From contig CAYUGQ010000127.1 of NCBI GenBank assembly GCA_964444305.1, positions 1-7,319 on the forward strand: DNA of 7,319 nucleotides, written 5' to 3'. The stretch comes from JAKFFN01 sp964444305 (GTDB lineage Bacteria; Sumerlaeota; Sumerlaeia; Sumerlaeales; Sumerlaeaceae). Both the position numbers and the translations under genes were made by a program. Of the stretch, positions 1 to 6,172 are shown piece after piece (position 1 is the stretch's first letter; every line of letters begins with the position of its first letter). Below the pieces are notes generated by a model. That model searched no databases, was not told where the DNA came from, and was given only the letters and a program-made list of their open reading frames with translations.

Positions 1-948
1 CCGTTCGAACTGGAGTTCCGGCTGTTTCGGGGAAGCGATTCTACCTGGCGGTATCACATCGTGCGGGCGGAGGCCTTGCTGCGGGCGGATGGTACTATCG
101 AGAAGTGGCTGGGTATTGCCACGGAGATTGAGGACCGCCTGCAGGCGGAAGCCACATTGAAGGCGGCGAACCAGGCGCTGGCGGATGCTCGCGACCGTGC
201 GGTGGAGGCCAGCCAGGCGAAGAGTCTGTTTTTGGCGAACATGAGTCATGAGTTTCGCACGCCATTAAACGCTATCCTGGGCTATGCGGAGATGATGGAG
301 GAGGAACTGGGCGATGGTAATGATGAACTGCGCAAAGATGCGGATCGAATCATTGTCGCGGGCCGCCACCTGCTGAGCCTGATTGACGATGTGCTGGATA
401 TGGCCAAGATTGAAGCGGGAAAAATGAAGCTTTCGATGGAGCGGGTGGAGTTGCTTCCGGTGCTGGACAGTGTTGTGAAGTCGGTTCGTGGCCTTGCGAT
501 GCAACAGAACAACAACCTGTTTGTTACGAGCAAATCGGATCTTGGCCTTTGTGTGATTGATCCGGTGAAGCTGCGCCAGATCCTATTGAATTTGCTGAGC
601 AACGCTTGCAAGTTTACAGAGAATGGTGAGATTGAGCTGATCTGCGACCGTCTGGAGCGGGATGATGGCCGGGAATGGATCAGCATCGCTGTCAGGGATA
701 CGGGTATTGGGATTCCGGCTTCGGAACTGACGGTTTTATTTAAAGAGTTTAGCCAGGCGGATCCTTCAGCGACGCGGAATTATGGTGGGACAGGGCTGGG
801 CCTGGCTCTCAGCCAGCGCTTTGCCAGTATGATGGGGGGCCTGATTACGCTGGAAAGCGAAGAAAACGTGGGGAGCACGTTTACGGTTCTTCTTCCAACG
901 GACCTTCAGGAGGGTGATCCGCGCTGGGACGACATCAATCCTTCATAA
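1..948 (+). CDS. PAS-linked sensor histidine kinase, 3' part (5' end outside window)
   Basis: The frame is open from the first base to TAA at 946-948, so the start lies upstream and the GTG at 61 is internal. The first ~40 residues look like the end of a PAS/PAC sensor domain (EFRLFRG...GTIEKWLGIATEI). A likely coiled-coil linker follows (about nt 130-230). The HisKA dimerisation helix has the motif FLANMSHEFRTPLN, with the phospho-accepting His at nt 247-249. The HATPase domain shows the N box (NLLSNACKF, Asn at 601-603), G1 box (DTGIGIP, 697-717), F box (FKEFSQAD, 739-762) and G2 box (GGTGLGLALS, from 784). By family knowledge it autophosphorylates on His and passes the phosphate to a response-regulator Asp. 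No receiver domain follows in this protein and no regulator gene is visible, so partner and signal are unknown. No membrane segment is visible in this part. The kinase assignment is firm. Confidence 0.95.
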   Translation, partial: PFELEFRLFRGSDSTWRYHIVRAEALLRADGTIEKWLGIATEIEDRLQAEATLKAANQALADARDRAVEASQAKSLFLANMSHEFRTPLNAILGYAEMMEEELGDGNDELRKDADRIIVAGRHLLSLIDDVLDMAKIEAGKMKLSMERVELLPVLDSVVKSVRGLAMQQNNNLFVTSKSDLGLCVIDPVKLRQILLNLLSNACKFTENGEIELICDRLERDDGREWISIAVRDTGIGIPASELTVLFKEFSQADPSATRNYGGTGLGLALSQRFASMMGGLITLESEENVGSTFTVLLPTDLQEGDPRWDDINPS

Positions 949-953
949 CTGAA

Positions 954-1049
954 TTTTTTTAGTGGAAACGTGCAAGTTTTCTCCCCGGGCGCGTGTAGCC
1001 AGACTTACATCCCAGCCCTTAAATCCCGGGACAGGGATGTCTATTTTTT
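954..1049 (+). terminator. Terminator-like hairpin between the kinase and purF
   Basis: A 7-bp inverted repeat, ACATCCC (1007-1013) and GGGATGT (1034-1040), encloses a 20-base loop. That loop contains further complementary CCC/GGG runs, so the hairpin can fold further inside. It is followed by TA and then six T (1044-1049), the layout of an intrinsic terminator. A separate run of seven T sits at 954-960 just after the kinase stop but has no clear stem before it. The simplest reading is the terminator of the kinase transcript. Because it ends about 22 bases before the purF ATG, it could instead act as a leader attenuator for purF. No purine-riboswitch core was recognised upstream. Confidence 0.5.
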
Positions 1050-1060
1050 ACTGTAAGTGC

Positions 1061-1066
1061 AGGTGG
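1061..1066 (+). promoter_or_regulatory. Ribosome binding site deciding the purF start
   Basis: AGGTGG, one base from the AGGAGG consensus, lies five bases upstream of ATG 1072. The in-frame GTG at 1057 sits before this site and has no comparable sequence upstream, so ATG 1072 is preferred. Confidence 0.6.
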
Positions 1067-1071
1067 ATCAA

Positions 1072-2499
1072 ATGTCTGTGATGACCGATCACCATCTTTC
1101 TGAAATGCCAGGTGAGGAGTGCGGTGTAGCGGCTGTCTATAATGCACCTGAGGCTGCAAAGCTGGCTTATCTGGCGCTGTATGCGCTGCAACATCGTGGT
1201 CAGGAAAGCGCCGGAATTGTCAGCTCGGATGGATCTCGTCTGTATACGGCCAAAGGTGCGGGGCTGGTAAACGATGTTTTTACGCCGCAGGTGCTTGATT
1301 CTCTTCCGGGATCCAGCGCTATCGGGCATGTGCGTTACTCTACAACGGGGGCATCCAGTGCCAATAATGCCCAGCCGATTGTAGCCAAGTTCTTTGGTGG
1401 CACGATGGCGGTTGCTCATAATGGCAACCTGACCAATGCGGATGAATTGCGGCGGGAGTTGGAACTGAAGGGGGCTATTTTTCAGGGGACGACCGATACG
1501 GAAGTTTTGATTCACCTGGTGGCTCAGAATGGCTCGAACAGTTTTGAAGAAGCGCTGGTGCAGTCTTTGTCGAAGCTGAAAGGCGCTTATTCCATGGTGA
1601 TTGCCCGGGAGGACAAGCTGTTTGCGGTGCGAGATCCGCGAGGGTTTCGTCCGCTTTGTATCGGTAAGCTGGGCGATGGATATGTGGTGGCGAGCGAGAG
1701 CTGTGCTTTTGATATTATCAATGCGCAGTACTTGCGTGAGCTGGCTCCGGGGGAAATGATTACGTTTTCGGACGGGGTGGCGAAGTCGAGCCGGCCGTTT
1801 GCGGATGAGCCGGTTTCGATGTGTGTGTTTGAGTACATCTATTTTTCGCGCCCGGACAGCGTGGCGCAGTATGGTCGCTCGGTGGGCGAGCTTCGTAACC
1901 GGCTTGGTGAAGAACTGGCGGTGGAGCATCCGGCTGATGCGGATGTGGTGATTGCGGTGCCTGACAGTAGCGTTCCGGCGGCGATCGGATATGCGCGCAA
2001 GTCCGGGGTTCCGTATGATATTGGCCTGGTGCGCAGTCATTATGTGGGTCGGACGTTTATTGAGCCGAACCAGGCCATTCGGGATTTTGGTGCCAGGATT
2101 AAGTATAATGCGGTGCGTAGTGTGCTTCAGGGCAAGAGCGTTGTGGTGGTTGACGACTCCATCGTGCGTGGCACCACCAGTAAGAAAATCGTTAATATGA
2201 TCCGCGAAGCGGGGGCCCGGGAGATTCATTTCCGGGTGACGGCGCCGCCCTGGCGAAACCCCTGCTTTTTTGGCATTGACACGCCTGAGCCAAATACCCT
2301 GCTGGCGGTGACTCATCCCAGCGTGCAAGAAATGGCGGATTATATCGGCGTGGACAGCCTGGGTTTTATCAGCACCGAGGGCCTGTATAAGGTTATGCCG
2401 AAGACGATGACCTATTGTAATGCCTGCTTTACTGGGGAGTATCCCGAGGGGCAACGACCGCGTCAGGTTTTAGCTAAAGAAGTTGTCGAAAAGCATTAA
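1072..2499 (+). CDS. purF: Amidophosphoribosyltransferase (glutamine PRPP amidotransferase)
   Basis: This is the first committed enzyme of de novo purine synthesis: PRPP plus glutamine gives 5-phosphoribosylamine, glutamate and pyrophosphate, in the cytoplasm. The protein is 475 residues from ATG 1072, a normal length. An N-terminal Ntn glutaminase domain begins at Cys17 (EECGVAAVYN), the expected catalytic nucleophile after removal of a 16-residue propeptide. It also has QHRGQESAG, RYSTTG and HNGNL motifs. The C-terminal phosphoribosyltransferase domain carries the PRPP loop VVVVDDSIVRGTTS (about 357-370). Cysteines at about 251 (SMCVFEYIYF), 398 (NPCFFGID), 449 and 452 (YCNAC) match the four 4Fe-4S ligands of Bacillus-type PurF, so a cluster-containing enzyme is inferred. 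No other pur gene is in the window. A GTG at 1057 is an alternative start that would add five residues. Confidence 0.97.
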   Translation: MSVMTDHHLSEMPGEECGVAAVYNAPEAAKLAYLALYALQHRGQESAGIVSSDGSRLYTAKGAGLVNDVFTPQVLDSLPGSSAIGHVRYSTTGASSANNAQPIVAKFFGGTMAVAHNGNLTNADELRRELELKGAIFQGTTDTEVLIHLVAQNGSNSFEEALVQSLSKLKGAYSMVIAREDKLFAVRDPRGFRPLCIGKLGDGYVVASESCAFDIINAQYLRELAPGEMITFSDGVAKSSRPFADEPVSMCVFEYIYFSRPDSVAQYGRSVGELRNRLGEELAVEHPADADVVIAVPDSSVPAAIGYARKSGVPYDIGLVRSHYVGRTFIEPNQAIRDFGARIKYNAVRSVLQGKSVVVVDDSIVRGTTSKKIVNMIREAGAREIHFRVTAPPWRNPCFFGIDTPEPNTLLAVTHPSVQEMADYIGVDSLGFISTEGLYKVMPKTMTYCNACFTGEYPEGQRPRQVLAKEVVEKH

Positions 2500-2517
2500 A
2501 CGGGTAGTCCGCCTTTC

Positions 2518-2533
2518 GCGCCGCAGCGCTTTT
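2518..2533 (+). terminator. Weak possible purF terminator
   Basis: A short GC hairpin, GCGC (2518-2521), loop CGCA, GCGC (2526-2529), runs straight into TTTT (2530-2533), 19 bases after the purF stop. The stem is only four base pairs and the T run is interrupted soon after, so this is a weak candidate. It is the best terminator-like site after purF. Confidence 0.25.
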
Positions 2534-2570
2534 ACTTTCTAACTGCGTTCAGTTTGCCTTACGATTAAGA

Positions 2571-2631
2571 ATCGGAAAAATCGGATTGAAACCATGAAGG
2601 TTTTCAAAACCGGTGGGTCAGTTTTTCCGAT
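2571..2631 (+). promoter_or_regulatory. Structured intergenic element before the antiporter gene
   Basis: A perfect 10-bp inverted repeat, ATCGGAAAAA (2571-2580) and TTTTTCCGAT (2622-2631), encloses 41 bases. Inside, GGTT at 2599-2602 can pair either backwards with AACC (2590-2593, extendable to about 5-6 bp) or forwards with AACC (2608-2611); both hairpins have pentaloops and cannot form together. CGATT/AATCG (2562-2574) forms another small palindrome at the 5' edge, and AATCGGA is directly repeated at 2570-2576 and 2579-2585. The layout resembles a cis-regulatory RNA leader or a protein operator, but no known riboswitch class was recognised. The T run is inside the stem arm rather than after it, so it is not a standard intrinsic terminator. 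Confidence 0.4.
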
Positions 2632-2663
2632 CCCTTAGATTTGAAGTAAGGATGGTTTAGCGA

Positions 2664-3875
2664 GTGCAGCGTATTATTTGGTTAACAGTTCTCCTGATTC
2701 TTGGCCTTATATCCTCACAACTGGTCCCGTATTATTTAGGAGCTTTGCCGGAGTGGGCGAATCATACCAGGCATTTCATGACCATGGCTTTGCTGGCCTA
2801 TATTATGATCGAGGTGGGCCGGGAGTTTGATCTGGGTGGCGGGCGGCCGCGAGACTATGGCTGGGACTATGTGGTGGCCGCAACGGCGGCGGGTTTTCCC
2901 TGGGTTTTTTGTGCAATTTACTTTTGGATATTTTTAAAGCCGGAGGTGACGTATTCCGGTCATCCGGCCTTGGTGGAGATTTTACTGGCGAGCCGATTTG
3001 CGGCACCTACTTCGGCGGGTGTGCTGTTTACGATGCTGGCGGCGGCTGGTCTGGCTCACACCTGGACGTTTAAAAAGACGCGAATCCTGGCGATCTTTGA
3101 CGATCTGGATACGGTCCTTTTCATGATCCCGTTGAAAATGCTGATTGTGGGCATGGCCTGGCAATTAGGGGGGATCCTGGCGGTTATCGTGGCGCTGTTC
3201 GTGTTGACATGGATGTTCTGGCGAAAACTTAATATCCCGCAATCGTGGGGCTGGGTGTTGTTTTATGCGTTTGCCATTACGTTGCTTTTTGAGATGCTGT
3301 ATTATGGCACGCGGGATCCGGCTACGAATGTCGGACTGCAAATCGAGGTTCTTTTGCCGGCGTTTCTGCTGGGTTGTATGATCAAGCAGCATCCGCACGA
3401 GCCGGTTATTGTACCAGGTGAAGACCCTCCCGGAACGAGCCCTGAGGAGACTGCCGGTTTTGTTATATCGTGTGGATTTCTTTTCCTGGTGGGGCTCTCG
3501 TTGCCTGCGGCGTTTGGAGAAGCGGCAACGATTAAGCTGGATATCACGCTGGGCCAGTTGATTTTCCATGTGTTGATGGTGACCATCCTGGCTAACCTTG
3601 GAAAAATGTTCGTGGTCTTTTGTTATCGGAAACAGGCTACACTTACGGAGCGATTTGCGGTGGCGGTGGCCATGTTTCCACGGGGAGAAGTGGGCGCGGG
3701 TGTACTGGCGGTTTCTTTGAGCTATGGCATCCAGGGGACATTTGTGACGGTGGCGTTTCTTTCGCTGGCCTTAAATTTGATTTTAACGGGCTTCTTTATC
3801 CTGATCGTGAAGGGGCTGTTGCGCTCTGTGAATGAGGATCCGACGGCTACTGATTTGCCGGTTAACGTGGCGTAA
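2664..3875 (+). CDS. CPA2-family sodium (or potassium)/proton antiporter
   Basis: An integral membrane protein of 403 residues with about 12-13 hydrophobic segments and almost no soluble part, the size of a CPA2 antiporter core (NapA/KefC-like) without a C-terminal nucleotide-binding domain. Three family signatures are visible: the TS motif of the unwound helix (APTSAG, Thr116-Ser117), an acidic pair (FDDLDT, Asp146-Asp147) at the place of the ion-binding DD, and PRGEV (Arg340-Glu342) in a late helix. Lys314 (ANLGKMF) could be the lysine that pairs with the second Asp in electrogenic members. The likely role is exchange of Na+ or K+ for H+ across the inner membrane; ion and direction cannot be read here. 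The start is GTG 2664, with AAGGA at 2648-2652 (spacer 11, rather long). An in-frame ATG at 2652 hits TAG two codons later, so it is excluded. Confidence 0.85.
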   Translation: MQRIIWLTVLLILGLISSQLVPYYLGALPEWANHTRHFMTMALLAYIMIEVGREFDLGGGRPRDYGWDYVVAATAAGFPWVFCAIYFWIFLKPEVTYSGHPALVEILLASRFAAPTSAGVLFTMLAAAGLAHTWTFKKTRILAIFDDLDTVLFMIPLKMLIVGMAWQLGGILAVIVALFVLTWMFWRKLNIPQSWGWVLFYAFAITLLFEMLYYGTRDPATNVGLQIEVLLPAFLLGCMIKQHPHEPVIVPGEDPPGTSPEETAGFVISCGFLFLVGLSLPAAFGEAATIKLDITLGQLIFHVLMVTILANLGKMFVVFCYRKQATLTERFAVAVAMFPRGEVGAGVLAVSLSYGIQGTFVTVAFLSLALNLILTGFFILIVKGLLRSVNEDPTATDLPVNVA

Positions 3876-3890
3876 GCAGTGGTTGCCTGC

Positions 3891-3926
3891 TCTATTCTGA
3901 CTGATGAACATTGGAAGTGGAATAGA
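3891..3926. repeat. Inverted repeat TCTATTC / GAATAGA after the antiporter
   Basis: TCTATTC (3891-3897) and GAATAGA (3920-3926) are perfect complements separated by 22 bases, beginning 15 bases after the antiporter stop. No T run follows, so it does not look like a standard intrinsic terminator. It could be a 3' mRNA stem or chance. Confidence 0.3.
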
Positions 3927-3930
3927 CCGG

Positions 3931-3948
3931 TAATCGATTACGTATAGT
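3931..3948 (+). promoter_or_regulatory. Possible tRNA promoter: palindrome plus -10 box
   Basis: The perfect palindrome TAATCGATTA (3931-3940) is followed by TATAGT (3943-3948), a five-of-six match to the -10 consensus. Transcription from it would start near 3955, giving a leader of about 38 bases before the tRNA. No good -35 box lies at the expected distance (3920-3925 reads GAATAG). A weaker alternative is TTGCAT (3952-3957), 17 bases, then CATGTT (3975-3980), much closer to the tRNA. Confidence 0.3.
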
Positions 3949-3958
3949 CTTTTGCATT

Positions 3959-3985
3959 TCACAGACATGGTCTTCATGTTTGTGA
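3959..3985 (+). repeat. Strong hairpin just upstream of tRNA-Leu
   Basis: TCACAGACATG (3959-3969) and CATGTTTGTGA (3975-3985) form an 11-bp stem with a five-base loop, ending seven bases before the tRNA. The single non-Watson-Crick position is a G-U pair in plus-strand RNA but an A-C mismatch in minus-strand RNA, which suggests it acts in the plus-strand transcript. No T run follows. It may be the 3' end structure of the antiporter mRNA or a pre-tRNA leader hairpin. Confidence 0.5.
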
Positions 3986-3992
3986 TTCCCGG

Positions 3993-4077
3993 GCCGGCGT
4001 GGCGGAATTGGCAGACGCACCAGACTTAGGATCTGGCGGGGCGACCCGTGGGGGTTCAAGTCCCTCCGCCGGCACCA
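3993..4077 (+). tRNA. tRNA-Leu, anticodon UAG
   Basis: A complete 85-base class II tRNA with encoded CCA. The acceptor arms GCCGGCG (3993-3999) and CGCCGGC (4067-4073) pair perfectly; the discriminator base is A (4074) and CCA is at 4075-4077. The anticodon stem CCAGA/TCTGG (4020-4024, 4032-4036) carries the loop CTTAGGA with anticodon TAG at 4027-4029, reading CUA and probably other CUN leucine codons. A long variable arm (about 4037-4049) and discriminator A are typical of bacterial tRNA-Leu. The T arm is GGGGG/CCCTC with loop TTCAAGT (4055-4061). The last 22 bases overlap the 3' end of the convergent gene on the minus strand. A T-rich tract (4083-4099) after the CCA may help end transcription. 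Confidence 0.98.
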
Positions 4078-6053
4078 CTCCCCTCTTCTTTTTCCTTTTC
4101 GCGGCGGAGGCGCAGTTTTGGCCGAGGCGCGTCCGGGGCCTGATCGGTGACTCCGCCATAGTTCGTCGGGATTCTGCTGGGTTGATTCTCACCACCGATT
4201 GCCCGGATTCTTTTGGTTGAATCCCTTGCCGCATAGGTGCTGCTTTTGATGGCTTCAACCTGGGCCATCCGGCTTCCCGCGCGTGGTCGCGGGGCAGTGC
4301 CGGGCTTGTCTACACCATACGCGCCGCTGGGTTGTGCGGCATGATCCCAAGTGTGTTTAATTTTAAGGGGCAGGACGTTTTCTTTGCTGGTATCAGGCCT
4401 GGTCCGCATGGGGTGCCGTACCCAGAAGGAGGGCAGTGAATCACCGGATGAAGTGTCGGTTTGTTGCGAAGGGCGGGAGCGACGTATTTCATCCTGCGGG
4501 ACGCCGTCCACTACGGCAAAGCAGGTTGGGGTCAGGCGTGGCATCATGACGGTATCGGCGGATATATCTGAGGAACTGCTGCTCACCCGGCGTTTCGTGG
4601 CGGGCAGATTTTTCAGCCCCGTATATTCGGAACCGGGTGTGGCGGTTTTTGGTTCTGAATCGGGCTTTGCTTTTTTTTCTTTCTTTTTCTCTTCCGGAGG
4701 AAGTTCCTTTAACAGGCGCTCGGCTTCCATGCGGTCCCGCATCATGATGGCGGTGTTTTCCATGAACGTGGTCAGATAATGGCGGGCATCTTCGGTGCGA
4801 TCAGGGTCCACTTTTCGCAGTAGTTCGGCGGCAGTCAGCCAGACAGTCCAGCGTTCGTAATCAACGGTATAAGTGCGCAGGTAGGCTTCGTAAGCGTGGA
4901 GGGCTTCCCGCTCGCGGAATTTCGAATGCAGGAGCCGCGCGAGGCTGAGCTGCTCCTGGGGCGGAAGTACCATGGCCGGAAATTTTTCCATGACGACGTT
5001 GCTGTAGAAATCAACCACGGCGGCCGCATCGGCAATAAAGACGCGCTGGCCCAGGAAATTGCGCGCGGATTCCTCGTCATATTGGGCGGCTTTCCGGACC
5101 TGCTTTGCAGAGCGAGATCGCGACCTTGTACGGGGTGCTTTTAAGATAGATTGCTCGCCCCACATTTCATTGAATCCTCGGACTCCGCAACAGGCTAAAG
5201 CCGCCAGGGCGCCCACGGCGGCTCCGCCCATAATCCGCCATGGGGAGTTGCCGATTACCGCGTTGGTTAGCGGCCAGAGTAGCGCGACATCGATAATAAG
5301 TTTATATATGATGGCTGCCAAGACCGAGAGGCTGGAACTGCTGAAGACTGGTTGCACGGTGTAGAATGCGGCGGCAAATCCGATTATGATGACAATTTGG
5401 ACCAGCAGCACGTTTGCGTGCATGGCGATGAAAGTCATGGGTCCCAGGAGTAGCAGGATGGCCGCCCAGAATTCTGGTGAGGTGTTGAACGCAACGTGGA
5501 CTTTCGCCCGCGGCATTCTGATGAGAACGGCGGCGAGGATTCCGTAGACGAGACCACTGGCTCCGCCGGTAAACTCTGCGATCTGAAAAACTGGAATCAG
5601 TCCGTCCAGAATGGCCGGCAGAAGCAGGGAGCATGCGGCGATCAGGGCGAACCTCAGACTTCCAATGAGCCCTTCAAGGGCATGGCCGAAAACTCCGATA
5701 AACCAGAGGTTCAAGATTAGGGGTAACCAGCCGTGATGGGTGAAAGAGCTGGTGATGATTTGCAATATGTAGCTTGAAGGGTCATCAAGCAGCGCCCCAG
5801 GCCTCATGGCCAGATTTGATACGGCTTCGCGCAGACTTGAGCCTTCGATTTCCATGAGTGCGCGAGGCGGAAAATTTCGTTCTCCTTCCTCGACGGCCTG
5901 CTGATAGGTCTGGGCAAGAACGGCGAATACAAAAATGAGAGCCATCAGTCCAAAGGTGACCGGTGTCCGGTGGCGGGCAGGGACATTCATTCCCCAGATA
6001 ATCAGCAGTCCGGATAATCCTGCCGCCAGCCATATCAGTATGAAATCAGACAC
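4056..6053 (-). CDS. Rhomboid-like membrane protein with helical-repeat region and long tail; probably lacks the catalytic His
   Basis: From GTG 6053 the product has 665 residues. The N-terminal ~290 residues are membrane-embedded and rhomboid-like: one or two extra N-terminal helices, then HHGWLPLILNLWFIGVFG (from His106, with the conserved helix Asn at 115), ALEGLIGSLRF, and the serine motif GASG with Ser166. In active rhomboids a later helix supplies His before a GG pair; here the corresponding stretch WRIMGGAAVG (272-281) has Ile274 instead. A pseudoprotease is therefore inferred. Residues ~331-450 are soluble, helical and TPR-like (LARLLHSKFREREALHAYEAYLRTY). A K/E-rich stretch (454-466) and ~200 low-complexity residues follow. 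GTG 6053 is chosen because GAGGA (6062-6066, minus) lies eight bases upstream; TTG 6068 would add five residues and lacks a good site. The stop is inside the tRNA-Leu antisense. Substrate or partner unknown. Confidence 0.75.
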   Translation of the reverse strand: MSDFILIWLAAGLSGLLIIWGMNVPARHRTPVTFGLMALIFVFAVLAQTYQQAVEEGERNFPPRALMEIEGSSLREAVSNLAMRPGALLDDPSSYILQIITSSFTHHGWLPLILNLWFIGVFGHALEGLIGSLRFALIAACSLLLPAILDGLIPVFQIAEFTGGASGLVYGILAAVLIRMPRAKVHVAFNTSPEFWAAILLLLGPMTFIAMHANVLLVQIVIIIGFAAAFYTVQPVFSSSSLSVLAAIIYKLIIDVALLWPLTNAVIGNSPWRIMGGAAVGALAALACCGVRGFNEMWGEQSILKAPRTRSRSRSAKQVRKAAQYDEESARNFLGQRVFIADAAAVVDFYSNVVMEKFPAMVLPPQEQLSLARLLHSKFREREALHAYEAYLRTYTVDYERWTVWLTAAELLRKVDPDRTEDARHYLTTFMENTAIMMRDRMEAERLLKELPPEEKKKEKKAKPDSEPKTATPGSEYTGLKNLPATKRRVSSSSSDISADTVMMPRLTPTCFAVVDGVPQDEIRRSRPSQQTDTSSGDSLPSFWVRHPMRTRPDTSKENVLPLKIKHTWDHAAQPSGAYGVDKPGTAPRPRAGSRMAQVEAIKSSTYAARDSTKRIRAIGGENQPSRIPTNYGGVTDQAPDAPRPKLRLRREKEKEEGSGAGGGT

Positions 6054-6061
6054 CTGCAGTA

Positions 6062-6066
6062 TCCTC
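6062..6066 (-). promoter_or_regulatory. Ribosome binding site of the rhomboid-like gene
   Basis: Read on the minus strand this is GAGGA, eight bases before GTG 6053. It overlaps the beginning of the alternative TTG-start reading (6068) and so argues for the shorter protein. Confidence 0.55.
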
Positions 6067-6090
6067 AATACCGTCTGTTTGAGTACCAGA

Positions 6091-6119
6091 ATTTAATAAG
6101 ACATGACCCATCGCGGCAA
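6091..6119 (-). promoter_or_regulatory. Candidate promoter of the rhomboid-like gene
   Basis: On the minus strand TTGCCG (-35, 6119 to 6114) is followed after exactly 17 bases by TTAAAT (-10, 6096 to 6091), each matching the sigma-70 consensus at four of six positions. Transcription would start near 6084, giving a leader of about 30 bases to GTG 6053. Confidence 0.4.
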
Positions 6120-6147
6120 GACAAGCAATTACCGTTGCGCGGCCGGG

Positions 6148-6167
6148 TAAAATGTCTGCTTTATTAT
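6148..6167 (+). promoter_or_regulatory. Candidate -10 boxes for the glycosyltransferase gene
   Basis: Two plus-strand -10-like hexamers lie before the gene: TAAAAT (6148-6153) and TATTAT (6162-6167). Neither has a clear -35 box at the usual distance. If TATTAT is used, transcription would begin essentially at the ATG at 6173, implying either a leaderless message or a start further inside at ATG 6215. Confidence 0.25.
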
Positions 6168-6172
6168 AAGCA

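Noticed and set aside
954..960. Run of seven T after the kinase stop as a terminator on its own
   Set aside because: No stable stem precedes it; the hairpin with T6 at 1007-1049 is the better candidate.
949..1071. Purine (guanine/adenine) or PRPP riboswitch upstream of purF
   Set aside because: The space is short and the conserved core sequences of these riboswitches are not visible.
1048..2454. A 468-codon open frame antisense to purF
   Set aside because: The frame is long because of the codon bias of purF. Its product is rich in His and Arg with no domain pattern, and purF on the other strand is unmistakable.
3999..4220. A 73-codon plus-strand frame beginning MAELADAPDLGSGG
   Set aside because: This is the translation of the tRNA-Leu gene itself, a well-known kind of false protein call; the downstream part is antisense to the rhomboid-like gene.
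3974..4258. A 94-codon minus-strand frame containing GLEPPRVAPPDPKS
   Set aside because: This peptide is the reverse-strand translation of tRNA-Leu, another familiar annotation artefact, and the rest overlaps the rhomboid-like gene in another frame.
4351..4779. A 142-codon plus-strand frame opposite the tail of the rhomboid-like gene
   Set aside because: Considered because the tail is low-complexity and could be non-coding. The frame has no good ribosome site or recognisable domain, and the minus-strand frame continues unbroken from the rhomboid domain.
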